From Flavobacterium sp. (lineage in GTDB: Bacteria > Bacteroidota > Bacteroidia > Flavobacteriales > Flavobacteriaceae), in assembly GCA_030151565.1 (NCBI GenBank), contig JASLDM010000033.1, positions 22,413-86,412 of the forward strand: 64,000 nt of DNA. Reading direction: 5' to 3'. A model generated the notes under the pieces. It saw nothing but the letters and a program-made list of their open reading frames with translations. It made no database searches and was not told the DNA's origin. The first letter of the stretch is position 1. The number at the start of each line of letters is the position of its first letter. A program made the position numbers and the translations under genes. Of this stretch, positions 35,211 through 43,908 are shown one piece after another.

Positions 35211-35717
35211 ATTCCTAAATTTAATACTTAAAGATACGGAGAATAGTCAAAGAAAACACAGCCAAACCTCAATATTGCCGCTGTTTATTTTCAATAAAAA
35301 CTAGATGCCAGAACACAACACCACAACCACAAACAGATGTAAAAGCAATACTCTATAATTTTGTTCTATCTCAGGAACTCCTTTGCTTTGCGCATTTAAT
35401 TCAAAAGGTTAAGTAGATTCTTTTATCAACCTACCCTATCTTGCATTTCAATACCGTTTACCTCAACATCAGCTTGTTCCTTTTATATCAATTTAAAAAA
35501 AATCAGTACCTTTATAAAACGCAATACAATAAAGTGTCTTTTTTAGTAGTTTATCTAAAAACACTTTTAAATAAAAACCCGAATTCCTTTTCTGAATAAC
35601 GTCTGCTTGAGCACGAAAATGCTTTTAAAACAACAGTTTCAAATTCAGTTCAAAATTGCTTAAAGCAGGGAATTTCAATAAATATTTAACTTAAAATAAA
35701 CATCAAAACCTCCTTAA
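35211..35717. other. Gene-free divergent region, about 500 bases
   Basis: Lies between the divergent porin and glutathione peroxidase genes. I see no ORF, no clear TAnnTTTG box and no strong hairpin; TACCTTTA near 35508 is only a partial match. Confidence 0.5.
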
Positions 35718-36314
35718 ATGATCAAGAGAATCGTACTTTTAAGTAGCTTATTTTTAACCCTAACAGCATTGGGACAAAATAACAAAACCCTTACAAATTC
35801 AGCCACTATGACAGAAAAAACAAAACAAAATAAAACGATTTACTCCTTTAAAGTAGAAGATATTAACGGTGAAGAATTTGATTTCTCCACTTTAAAAGGA
35901 AAGAAAATAATGATTGTGAATACCGCTTCGGAATGTGGACTCACTCCACAATACAAGCAACTGCAAAGTCTTTACACCGAATTTGAAAACAAGAACTTTG
36001 TTATTGTCGGATTCCCCGCAAATAACTTTGGAGCACAAGAACCTGGTTCTAATGAAGAAATCGCACAATTCTGCGAAGCAAACTTTGGAGTTAGTTTCCC
36101 AATGATGGCTAAAATATCTGTAAAAGGAAAAGATATGCACCCACTCTATGCATTTTTAACGCAAAAGAAAAAAAATGGATTAGCAGATAGTGAAGTAGAA
36201 TGGAATTTTCAAAAATACCTAATTGATGAAGAAGGCCACTTGGTAAAAGTAATTAACCCTCGAATTTTACCAACAGATACAGAAATCAAAGATTGGATCA
36301 AAGGTTCAAACTAG
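35718..36314 (+). CDS. Glutathione peroxidase-family protein, exported
   Basis: A 198-residue peroxidase that reduces hydroperoxides, in bacteria usually with thioredoxin. The catalytic Cys is in NTASECGLTPQY (Cys, not selenocysteine), the Gln/Trp partners in FPANNFGAQEPGSNEEI and WNFQKYL, and a second Cys in EIAQFCEANFG can be the resolving residue. Unlike most members it begins with a signal peptide (IVLLSSLFLTLTALGQ), so it should act in the periplasm. Confidence 0.92.
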   Translation: MIKRIVLLSSLFLTLTALGQNNKTLTNSATMTEKTKQNKTIYSFKVEDINGEEFDFSTLKGKKIMIVNTASECGLTPQYKQLQSLYTEFENKNFVIVGFPANNFGAQEPGSNEEIAQFCEANFGVSFPMMAKISVKGKDMHPLYAFLTQKKKNGLADSEVEWNFQKYLIDEEGHLVKVINPRILPTDTEIKDWIKGSN

Positions 36315-36354
36315 AATATAGACGTGCTTTGCAGCTTTTAAAAGCTTTGTTTTG

Positions 36355-36362
36355 TATCTTTG
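36355..36362 (+). promoter_or_regulatory. -7 box (TATCTTTG) for menD
   Basis: TATCTTTG lies 16 bases upstream of the menD ATG at 36379 and inside an upstream in-frame extension of the ORF. Confidence 0.6.
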
Positions 36363-36378
36363 GGTTTTATTTATTCTT

Positions 36379-38043
36379 ATGATATATCCCGAAATACCTC
36401 TTGCGCAGAGTATTCTTGAAATCTGCAAAGCACATCATATCCAACATATTGTAATTTCTCCCGGATCGAGAAATGCTCCTTTAACAATTGGTTTTGCTAG
36501 TGACCCGTATTTTAAATGCTATAGTATTGCAGACGAACGTGCTGCTGCTTTTTTTGGCTTAGGGATAGCTCAACAACAAAATTATCCTGTTGCTCTAGTT
36601 TGCACCTCTGGCTCTGCCTTATTAAATTACTACCCTGCTGTAGCCGAAGCATTTTACAGCCAAATCCCTTTGGTAGTAATCTCTGCAGATCGTCCGACAT
36701 CTAAAATAGATATTGGAGATGGACAAACCATACGTCAGCGAAATGTATACGACAATCATATTGTATATAGTGCTAATTTGAGTGAAGAAGCTGGTAGTGA
36801 GAACGACACTTTAATTACTACTGCTTTAAAAAAGGCTGTGGAAGCACAAGGTCCCGTACACATCAATGCGCCTTTTGAAGAGCCACTATACAACACGGTA
36901 GATAAACTCAGTATTGCCGTACCAGAAGCTGCGCTACTCCACAAAGCCGCTTTACCTCATTTATCGATTGCAGCTTACCAGAGCACTTGGGAGCAATCTG
37001 CTAAAAAATTAATACTCGTAGGGGTTTGTGCTCCCAATACACTAGATCAAGAACTTATTGATTTTCTAGCAAAAGACCGTTCAGTCGTTGTATTAACTGA
37101 AACAACTTCCAATTTACATCACCCTCATTTTGTAGCACATATTGATCGTTTTATTACTCCTTTTACAACAGATGATTTTAAAAACTTTCAACCAGACTTA
37201 TTAATCACATTTGGAGGAATGGTGGTGTCGAAACGAATAAAAGCATTCTTAAGAACATATCAGCCCAAACATCATTGGCATTTAGATCCTTTACGCCATT
37301 ACAACACCTTTGGTTGTTTAACAGCTGCTATACAAACCACACCCAACATCTTCTTTCGCAAACTACGTGAAGCATCTCTTGCTGCAACCGTGCCAACTAA
37401 TTATCAGGAACAAGCACTCCAATTAATGGACTTACGAGATAAAGCGCATCGTAAGTTTATAGAAACGATCCCTTTTTCGGATATGATGGTTTACGAGAAA
37501 ATATTTAAAAACCTCCCTAAAAATAGCCAATTACAAATAAGCAATAGTGCAGGAATTCGATACGCCCAACTTTTTAATCTAGATGCCAGCATTGAAATGT
37601 TTTGCAATAGAGGTACCAGCGGTATTGACGGCAGTACTTCTACAGCTATAGGGGCTTCGGTAGGCTCAACCAGACAAACACTATTAATTACTGGCGATAT
37701 AAGCTTCTTTTACGACAATAATGCTTTGTGGAATAATTACATTCCAAAGAACTTTAAAATTATCTTATTAAACAATCAAGGTGGTGGTATCTTTAGAATT
37801 TTACCAGGTCATAAAGAAACTCCTGTATTCAATACGTACTTTGAAACCACACATCAGCTTACAGCTGAACATTTGGCAAAGATGCACGGATTTCAGTATT
37901 TGGTTGCAGACAAAGCAGAAACACTAGATCAGCAACTTGATCTATTATGGAAAACAAACGATCAACCTTGTATTCTAGAAGTCCACACACCAACCACCAC
38001 AAACAATGAAGTATTAAAATCGTACTTCAACAATTTGATTTAA
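36379..38043 (+). CDS. menD: 2-succinyl-5-enolpyruvyl-6-hydroxy-3-cyclohexene-1-carboxylate synthase
   Basis: MenD is a thiamine-diphosphate enzyme joining isochorismate with 2-oxoglutarate in menaquinone synthesis. The 554-residue product shows HIVISPGSRNAPLTIGFA, DERAAAFFGLGIAQ, CTSGSALLNYYPAVAEA, and the ThDP/Mg motif TGDISFFYDNNALWNN with LLNNQGGGIF. The ORF is open nine codons further upstream, but the -7 box there makes the ATG at 36379 the likely start. Other men genes are not nearby. Confidence 0.95.
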   Translation: MIYPEIPLAQSILEICKAHHIQHIVISPGSRNAPLTIGFASDPYFKCYSIADERAAAFFGLGIAQQQNYPVALVCTSGSALLNYYPAVAEAFYSQIPLVVISADRPTSKIDIGDGQTIRQRNVYDNHIVYSANLSEEAGSENDTLITTALKKAVEAQGPVHINAPFEEPLYNTVDKLSIAVPEAALLHKAALPHLSIAAYQSTWEQSAKKLILVGVCAPNTLDQELIDFLAKDRSVVVLTETTSNLHHPHFVAHIDRFITPFTTDDFKNFQPDLLITFGGMVVSKRIKAFLRTYQPKHHWHLDPLRHYNTFGCLTAAIQTTPNIFFRKLREASLAATVPTNYQEQALQLMDLRDKAHRKFIETIPFSDMMVYEKIFKNLPKNSQLQISNSAGIRYAQLFNLDASIEMFCNRGTSGIDGSTSTAIGASVGSTRQTLLITGDISFFYDNNALWNNYIPKNFKIILLNNQGGGIFRILPGHKETPVFNTYFETTHQLTAEHLAKMHGFQYLVADKAETLDQQLDLLWKTNDQPCILEVHTPTTTNNEVLKSYFNNLI

Positions 38044-38083
38044 TTTTCAAGCAATTGCATTGGTTTAATTATAAAATATTATT

Positions 38084-38091
38084 TATATTTG
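38084..38091 (+). promoter_or_regulatory. Promoter (TATATTTG, with upstream TTGG) for the DUF2853 gene
   Basis: The -7 box TATATTTG lies 22 bases before the ATG; TTGG at 38060-38063, 20 bases upstream, is a candidate -33 element. Confidence 0.6.
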
Positions 38092-38113
38092 AGTTAATAA
38101 ATTAAAAAAAATT

Positions 38114-38458
38114 ATGAGTAAAAGAGCTGAGTTAATCGAAAAATACGCTGCAGATTTAAAAGACAAATGCGGTGTAACTCCAAACATGGAATTATTAGAA
38201 AAAGTAACAATCGGATGTGGCCCTTCTATCTACAACAAAGATTCTTCTACGGTTGCTGCTTCTTCAGAATCTGAGTTAGCTACTGTAAAAAACAACTTTC
38301 TTATTAAAAAATTAGGTTTAGAAGACGGTCCTAAACTAGACGAAGCTATTGCTAAAGTTATGGAGCAATACGGATCTTCAAACAGAAACAAATACCGTGC
38401 GGTTGTATATTACCTATTGACCGTTCACTTTAAAAAAGAAAGTGTTTACAATAAATAA
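38114..38458 (+). CDS. DUF2853 family protein
   Basis: A 114-residue, mostly helical cytosolic protein that matches the DUF2853 pattern: RAELIEKYAADLKDKCG, LLEKVTIGCGPSIYNKDSS, and the C-terminal NRNKYRAVVYYLLTVHF. Function of the family is unknown. It has a strong-looking promoter and a terminator, so it is expressed as a single gene, possibly at high level. Confidence 0.88.
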   Translation: MSKRAELIEKYAADLKDKCGVTPNMELLEKVTIGCGPSIYNKDSSTVAASSESELATVKNNFLIKKLGLEDGPKLDEAIAKVMEQYGSSNRNKYRAVVYYLLTVHFKKESVYNK

Positions 38459-38463
38459 TAATG

Positions 38464-38498
38464 AAAAAATCCCGAGTGTACTACTCGGGATTTTTTTT
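38464..38498. terminator. Terminator after the DUF2853 gene
   Basis: AAAAAATCCCGAGT / ACTCGGGATTTTTTTT hairpin; symmetrical, so it may also serve the converging SIMPL-domain gene. Confidence 0.85.
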
Positions 38499-38515
38499 AT
38501 ATCTGTTTAAAAGAA

Positions 38516-39214
38516 TTAATCTAAAACAAAACTGATCGACACATTCGAAACTACTTCTATTTCACCTACAGCTAAAGTTTCATCTAAGCCAGAAGAATCT
38601 GCTGAAGCCATTTGAGCTTTCAACATATAAGGTCTTGCAATTGGCGTTTGGTAACTCTGATCAGACACTACGATTGCCTTTCCTAATTTTTGTCCTAAAG
38701 CATTTGCATAATCCTCTGCTTTCTTACGGGCATCTTGTACTGCTTTTGTGCGCGCTTCTGTTTCATAATTTGCTGTTTTAGAAGATTTGAATTCAACACC
38801 TTCAATTTGGTTGATTCCAGAATCCATCAAGCCCATTACTAAGGCCTCGTATTTAGAAATATCCTTTAATGTAATTACAATCGTTTGAGAAGCTTGGTAA
38901 TAATCTTTCTTCTTGTCGTAATCTCTGTTTTTATAAAGGTTGACACGTTGTGTTTGATAATCTTTTTCAGAAATCTTCATTCCCTTAATAAAGCCAATCA
39001 CTTTTGCGATTGCGGCATCGTTTGCTTTCTTAACAGAAGCGGCATCATCCCCTTTGTTTTCAACACCTACAGAAATCACGGCTTGATCTGGCGTAATACT
39101 CACTTTTCCTGTTCCATTAACGGAAATTTGAGGAGTGTTACTAGCTGGGTTATTTTGTGCAAACATCGCTACTGACATAAAAAGCGATGCAAATAATACT
39201 GATAATTTTTTCAT
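38516..39214 (-). CDS. SIMPL domain (DUF541) periplasmic protein
   Basis: A 232-residue protein with a signal peptide (SVLFASLFMSVAMFAQ) and a SIMPL domain: ISVNGTGKVSITPDQAVISVGVENKG, DYQTQRVNLYKNRDYD, and AVQDARKKAEDYANALGQKLGKAI. Related proteins (E. coli YggE) form periplasmic rings linked to oxidative stress, but the mechanism is unknown. Single gene. Confidence 0.9.
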   Translation of the reverse strand: MKKLSVLFASLFMSVAMFAQNNPASNTPQISVNGTGKVSITPDQAVISVGVENKGDDAASVKKANDAAIAKVIGFIKGMKISEKDYQTQRVNLYKNRDYDKKKDYYQASQTIVITLKDISKYEALVMGLMDSGINQIEGVEFKSSKTANYETEARTKAVQDARKKAEDYANALGQKLGKAIVVSDQSYQTPIARPYMLKAQMASADSSGLDETLAVGEIEVVSNVSISFVLD

Positions 39215-39267
39215 AGTTTTAAAATATTTAATCGGTAATATTCAAGAATGATGCCAATTAAAAAAAG

Positions 39268-39915
39268 TTATATTTTTTTCGCTTTAACCAAGTAAAATAA
39301 AATAGCAATAGGCACCAACAACAAACCTACGATTAGAGGCTCTTGAAGCAATAAAGCAGGCACACGCCCTAAAGTTAAGACCAGTCCACCCAAAGCTCCC
39401 CCAAAATGCGCAGCGTGCCCAATATTATCTCTATTAGCCTTCATTCCATATATAGAATACAGCAAGTATCCAATACCGAAAATATAGGCTGGAATTGGGA
39501 TTGGGATAAACATTAAAAACAGCTCCATATTCGGATTAATAAGAATAGCCGCATATAGAATTCCCATTACTGCACCAGAAGCTCCAATTGCTCTATAATT
39601 AGGCACTTGTTTATAGAAGTACAGCGTTAATATATTCCCCAACAACAAACTACCAGCATATAGCAATAAAAAAAAGAAAGCACCAAACACACCAATAACC
39701 AATGGAGCAAAAATAAAAAGGGTAAACATATTGAATATCAAATGCATCATATCCCCGTGTAAAAAAGCCGACGTAATCATTCGATACTTCTCTCCTCTTA
39801 ATATGTTTCCTACGTGGAATTCATATTTAGAAAAAAAGCGATAATCATTAAAACCCTTAAAACTTACGATTGCAGTAACAGCAATCACTAAGAGTAAAAC
39901 AGTAGGAATTCCCAT
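39268..39915 (-). CDS. Rhomboid family intramembrane serine protease
   Basis: A 215-residue protease with about six membrane helices that cleaves proteins inside the membrane. The catalytic serine is in IGASGAVMGILYAA (GxSG) and the histidine in HAAHFGGALGG; the HGDMMHLIFNMFTLFIFAP segment is the family's first conserved loop. Divergent from the LpxL-type acyltransferase gene. Substrates are unknown. Confidence 0.92.
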   Translation of the reverse strand: MGIPTVLLLVIAVTAIVSFKGFNDYRFFSKYEFHVGNILRGEKYRMITSAFLHGDMMHLIFNMFTLFIFAPLVIGVFGAFFFLLLYAGSLLLGNILTLYFYKQVPNYRAIGASGAVMGILYAAILINPNMELFLMFIPIPIPAYIFGIGYLLYSIYGMKANRDNIGHAAHFGGALGGLVLTLGRVPALLLQEPLIVGLLLVPIAILFYLVKAKKI

Positions 39916-39989
39916 AAGATGATTTTTGAGTAAAAATACTGATTGTTTTAGAAGTCCGAAATTATTTGTTCTAAAAATAGATAATAAAG

Positions 39990-39997
39990 TATCTTTG
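39990..39997 (+). promoter_or_regulatory. Promoter (TTTG -33 and TATCTTTG -7) for the LpxL-type gene
   Basis: TATCTTTG lies 16 bases before the ATG, with TTTG at 39965-39968, 21 bases upstream, as the -33 element. This is the best full promoter match in the window. Confidence 0.7.
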
Positions 39998-40013
39998 CTT
40001 AAATTTCTAAACT

Positions 40014-40913
40014 ATGAATTTTATTATATACCTCTTAGTCTACCCATTGCTTTGGTGTATCTCTAAGTTGCCATTTCCTATATTTTACTTTATCTCTGAC
40101 TGTTTTTATGTATTGCTTTACCGAATTGTAGGATATCGCAAGAAAACAGTACGAGAAAACATCCGTATGACTATGCCGGAACTCAGCAAAGCTGAATTAA
40201 AAAAAGTTGAAAAGGAATCGTTTAGACATTTATGCGACATTTTTTTAGAAATGATTAAAACACTGACCATTTCTGAGAATGAACTAAAAAAGCGCTATAC
40301 ATTTACCAACGTGGAGGCAATACACCAAGTTGAGAAACAAGGAAAAAGCATTATGCTCTTTTGTGCGCACTACGCCAATTGGGAATGGATGATTATTTTG
40401 GATCAATATGTAGCTTATAAAGGATATGCCGTATACAAAAAAATCAATAATCCTTATTTTGACAATTTGATTAAACGTATACGTGCCCGATTTGGAACTA
40501 CCTTAGTAGAAATGAAGGAAACGATTCGTCTTATTCGCCAAAATGAACTTGAAAACAATCACGGGATCTACGCTTTTATCAGTGATCAATCGCCTATGGT
40601 AAGCCACGCAAACTACTGGCAAGATTTTATGGGTATTGAAGTTCCCGTATTTACTGGTGGAGAGGCTTTGTGCAAAAAGTTTGATATGGTACCTATGTAT
40701 TTAAAAGTAACCTACCTTAAACGCGGACATTACCAAGCTACTTTTATACCGCTGTATTCCGAAGGTGAAAACGTAAAAGAAATACCAAACTACGAACTTT
40801 CTAATCGTTTCTTAAAAGAAGTTGAGAAGTCAATTAGAGAAGCTCCTTCCTATTATTTCTGGACACATAAACGCTGGAAACACCGAGGAAAGAAACCTCA
40901 AAACGTCAAGTAA
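40014..40913 (+). CDS. Lysophospholipid / lipid A acyltransferase, LpxL-HtrB type
   Basis: A 299-residue inner-membrane acyltransferase. After an N-terminal membrane segment it has YRKKTVRENIRMTMPELS, the catalytic HX4E motif FCAHYANWEWM, SDQSPMVSHANYWQDFMG and VPVFTGGEALCKKFD. It would add a secondary acyl chain to lipid A or a related lipid. It fits the other lipid A genes at 15.7-20.5 kb. Confidence 0.9.
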   Translation: MNFIIYLLVYPLLWCISKLPFPIFYFISDCFYVLLYRIVGYRKKTVRENIRMTMPELSKAELKKVEKESFRHLCDIFLEMIKTLTISENELKKRYTFTNVEAIHQVEKQGKSIMLFCAHYANWEWMIILDQYVAYKGYAVYKKINNPYFDNLIKRIRARFGTTLVEMKETIRLIRQNELENNHGIYAFISDQSPMVSHANYWQDFMGIEVPVFTGGEALCKKFDMVPMYLKVTYLKRGHYQATFIPLYSEGENVKEIPNYELSNRFLKEVEKSIREAPSYYFWTHKRWKHRGKKPQNVK

Positions 40914-40986
40914 TTTAAACAGGCGGTTTTTATTGCAATGCATTCATTCGCTCAATTTTCAAAACTCCCCCTTATCATATACGGCT

Positions 40987-41667
40987 ATGCCTTTTATCCA
41001 AAAGACACTTAAAGTTACTTTTTTAATTATAGTCATTACCATTGGTATCCTGCTAGCTTATATGCTTTTAGCAAGAATACTTTCAAGTATTACTGTAAAC
41101 AAAAACCAAACAGAAACTTCAGACGTAACCATCTATTTATCGACTAATGGTATGCATACTGATTTTGTTTTTCCTATTCAATCGCAATGGATAGACTGGA
41201 GCGATGCTCTTAAATTTACAGCTACGAAAAGTCAGGCCACAAATTTTGATTACGTAGCAATTGGTTGGGGTGATAAAGGCTTCTTTTTAGATGTAGAAGA
41301 TTGGTCTAGTGTAAAACCAAACATTGCAATTAATGCGGCATTAGGCTTAGGAACTACCGCAATGCACGTAACCTTTTTAAGAAATGCTATAGAGAGTGAA
41401 TCTTTTAAAAAAGTAGTTATCTCTAAAGAACAATACTTGCAATTAATACAATTTATCCAACACTCATTTAAAAGAACCGATAACGGAGCCGTCATACAGA
41501 TTGTTACGGATAAGGTATATGGACAAAACGATGCCTTCTACGTTGCAACTGGTCGTTATAGCTTTGCATACACTTGCAATACTTGGGCCAATAAAGGATT
41601 GAAACAAGCAGGTATGAAGGCGTGCTTATGGACACCTTTTCAAGAAGGGATTTTTAGAAAATATTAA
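40987..41667 (+). CDS. DUF2459 (TIGR02117) family membrane-anchored protein
   Basis: A 226-residue protein with one N-terminal hydrophobic helix (VTFLIIVITIGILLAYMLLA) and a soluble domain: TIYLSTNGMHTDFVFPI, YVAIGWGDKGFFLDVEDW, MHVTFLRNAI, and FAYTCNTWANKGLKQAGM. This matches the TIGR02117/DUF2459 family, which has invariant His and Cys residues but no assigned activity. The frame is open further upstream into the previous gene; the ATG at 40987 directly precedes the membrane helix and is chosen. Confidence 0.87.
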   Translation: MPFIQKTLKVTFLIIVITIGILLAYMLLARILSSITVNKNQTETSDVTIYLSTNGMHTDFVFPIQSQWIDWSDALKFTATKSQATNFDYVAIGWGDKGFFLDVEDWSSVKPNIAINAALGLGTTAMHVTFLRNAIESESFKKVVISKEQYLQLIQFIQHSFKRTDNGAVIQIVTDKVYGQNDAFYVATGRYSFAYTCNTWANKGLKQAGMKACLWTPFQEGIFRKY

Positions 41668-41715
41668 AATTAGAGCGCTGATGCTTAGAAATCAGTTGCT
41701 GTCTTTTTTGAAACA

Positions 41716-41746
41716 AAAAAAGGGAACAAGATATTGTTCCCTTTTT
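41716..41746. terminator. Bidirectional terminator between DUF2459 and glmM
   Basis: AAAAAGGGAACAA / TTGTTCCCTTTTT with a GATA loop between two converging genes. Confidence 0.85.
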
Positions 41747-41770
41747 ATATGTTATAAAGCATCTAAAATA

Positions 41771-43159
41771 TTAAATACCAGCAATTACCTTTAATTCATC
41801 AATCATTCGCATAGCTAAACTATCTGCATCTTCTTGTGTACCTGCTTCGGTATAGATTCTAATAATTGGTTCTGTATTTGATTTTCTCAAATGAACCCAA
41901 GATGTTGGGAAATCTATTTTAACCCCGTCAATGGTAGACAACTCTTGATTGCTGTAATTTTCAGCCATTTGCTCAAGCAACATATCAACATTGATTTTAG
42001 GTGTCAATTCTATTTTGTTTTTACTCATATAATATTGCGGATATGACGCACGGAGCTCAGCAACCGTTTTGTCTTGCTTAGCCAAATAAGTCAAAAACAA
42101 AGCAACTCCAACTAAGGAATCTCTTCCATAGTGAATCTCTGGATAAATAATCCCTCCATTACCTTCACCACCAATAACAGCATTTGTAGCTTTCATTAAT
42201 TCTACAACATTCACTTCTCCTACTGCAGAAGCATTATATTGCCCTTGATGTTTGTTTGTAATATCACGCAAGGCACGAGATGACGATAAGTTAGACACTG
42301 TATTTCCAGGTGTTTTACTCAATACATAATCTGCAACAGCCACTAGGGTATATTCTTCTCCAAACATTTCTCCATCGTTGGATATAAAAGCCAAACGATC
42401 TACATCTGGATCCACAACAACACCAAAGTCTGCTTTTTCCTCTGGAACCAATGCACAAATAGCGTGTAAATGCTCTTTTAATGGTTCTGGATTATGAGGA
42501 AAATGTCCATTAGGTTCACAGTACAATTCTACTACTTCAACTCCCATACGCTTCAACAGATTCGGAATTACAATTCCACCTGATGAATTCACACCATCTA
42601 CTACAACTTTAAAATTAGCTTTCTTTACTGCTTCAACATCCACCAAAGGTAATTTCAAAACTTCTTCTATATGGATATCCATATAGTCTGTACGCGTAGT
42701 AATGGTCCCTAAAGTATCAACATCTGCAAAATCAAATGATTCTGATTCTGCAATTTCCAAAATCTTAGCTCCATCGGCTCCACTCAAAAACTCTCCTTTT
42801 GCATTTAATAATTTTAAGGCATTCCATTGTTTTGGATTGTGCGATGCTGTCAAAATAATCCCTCCATCAGCTTTCTCCAATGGAACTGCTACTTCTACTG
42901 TAGGCGTAGTAGACAAGCCTAAATCAATAACATTGATTCCCAACCCTATCAAGGTATTTACTACTAAATTATGAATCATAGGTCCAGAGATACGCGCATC
43001 TCGTCCAATAACCACCGTTAGGCTTTTATTAGGTATGTTGTTCTTTAAAAATGTACCATAGGCAGATGCAAATTTAACAGCGTCAACTGGAGTTAAATTA
43101 TCTCCAACCTTTCCTCCTATAGTCCCTCTAATTCCTGATATAGATTTTATTAATGTCAT
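41771..43159 (-). CDS. glmM: Phosphoglucosamine mutase
   Basis: A 462-residue alpha-D-phosphohexomutase that converts glucosamine-6-phosphate to glucosamine-1-phosphate for peptidoglycan and LPS. The phosphoserine motif is TASHNPKQWNALKLLN, the Mg loop VVDPDVDRLAFI, the sugar-binding loop GEGNGGIIYPEIHYGRDS, and the phosphate-binding segment HLRKSNTEPIIRIY. A role as a general phosphomannomutase cannot be excluded. Own promoter. Confidence 0.92.
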   Translation of the reverse strand: MTLIKSISGIRGTIGGKVGDNLTPVDAVKFASAYGTFLKNNIPNKSLTVVIGRDARISGPMIHNLVVNTLIGLGINVIDLGLSTTPTVEVAVPLEKADGGIILTASHNPKQWNALKLLNAKGEFLSGADGAKILEIAESESFDFADVDTLGTITTRTDYMDIHIEEVLKLPLVDVEAVKKANFKVVVDGVNSSGGIVIPNLLKRMGVEVVELYCEPNGHFPHNPEPLKEHLHAICALVPEEKADFGVVVDPDVDRLAFISNDGEMFGEEYTLVAVADYVLSKTPGNTVSNLSSSRALRDITNKHQGQYNASAVGEVNVVELMKATNAVIGGEGNGGIIYPEIHYGRDSLVGVALFLTYLAKQDKTVAELRASYPQYYMSKNKIELTPKINVDMLLEQMAENYSNQELSTIDGVKIDFPTSWVHLRKSNTEPIIRIYTEAGTQEDADSLAMRMIDELKVIAGI

Positions 43160-43188
43160 TATAGCGATTTTTGCGATTTTTTGTCCAA

Positions 43189-43196
43189 CAAATATA
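43189..43196 (-). promoter_or_regulatory. -7 box (TATATTTG on the minus strand) for glmM
   Basis: Minus-strand TATATTTG lies 29 bases before the glmM start codon. Confidence 0.6.
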
Positions 43197-43263
43197 AGAA
43201 TAGATCTATGGATTTTATAATAAAACGAGGAAAAGTAACTATTATTATCACGTACTTTGTAGT

Positions 43264-43854
43264 ATGAATTTTTTAGCCCACATCTATTTATCCGGAGACG
43301 ACTCTCAATTGAAAATTGGAAACTTTATAGCCGATCGTGTACGCGGATCACAATATCAGGCGTATCCTTTACGCATCCAACAAGGGATCCTACTACATAG
43401 AGAAATCGATTCGTACACGGACTTTCATCCTATATTCAGAAAGAGTAAAAAGAAATTAGTTCCGCAATACAATCACTATTCAGGAGTAATTGTTGATGTA
43501 TTTTACGATCACTTTTTAGCTAAAAACTGGTTTCTGTATTCAGATACACCTTTAACCACCTATGCCAATGACTTTTACTTACTACTTGAGCAACACATAG
43601 AGGTTTTACCGCCTCAAATTCAAAAGATGCTTCCTATAATGGTAGATCAGAATTGGTTAGTATCTTACCAAACCATTTCAGGTATTGGTCAAATCTTAAC
43701 ACAAATGGACAAAAGAACTGACAACCAATCCAAAATGCGTTTTTCAACTTCAGAATTACAACAGTATTACGAAGACTTTGAATCAGAATTCACACTCTTT
43801 TTTGAGGAAATACAAAACCATTTAATAGCTTTTAGAAAAGAGAAAGGATTTTAA
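43264..43854 (+). CDS. Acyl carrier protein phosphodiesterase (DUF479/AcpH family)
   Basis: A 196-residue metal-dependent HD-like enzyme that removes phosphopantetheine from acyl carrier protein. The start MNFLAHIYLSGD with IGNFIADRVRG, GILLHREIDSYTDFHP and GVIVDVFYDHFLAKNW is diagnostic. A box TACTTTG (one base shorter than consensus) ends four bases before the ATG, suggesting a leaderless mRNA. Confidence 0.92.
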   Translation: MNFLAHIYLSGDDSQLKIGNFIADRVRGSQYQAYPLRIQQGILLHREIDSYTDFHPIFRKSKKKLVPQYNHYSGVIVDVFYDHFLAKNWFLYSDTPLTTYANDFYLLLEQHIEVLPPQIQKMLPIMVDQNWLVSYQTISGIGQILTQMDKRTDNQSKMRFSTSELQQYYEDFESEFTLFFEEIQNHLIAFRKEKGF

Positions 43855-43896
43855 AAAATCAGTAAATCATTTAATTGTTTCTCATCCTTTTTCAAT

Positions 43897-43904
43897 TAAT
43901 TTTG
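43897..43904 (+). promoter_or_regulatory. -7 box (TAATTTTG) for the ClC gene
   Basis: TAATTTTG ends four bases before the ATG at 43909; transcription should start at the start codon. Confidence 0.6.
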
Positions 43905-43908
43905 CAGT

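Noticed and set aside
40822..40986. Longer DUF2459 ORF beginning inside the acyltransferase gene
   Set aside because: It would overlap the previous gene by 90 bases and put 55 unrelated residues before the membrane helix.
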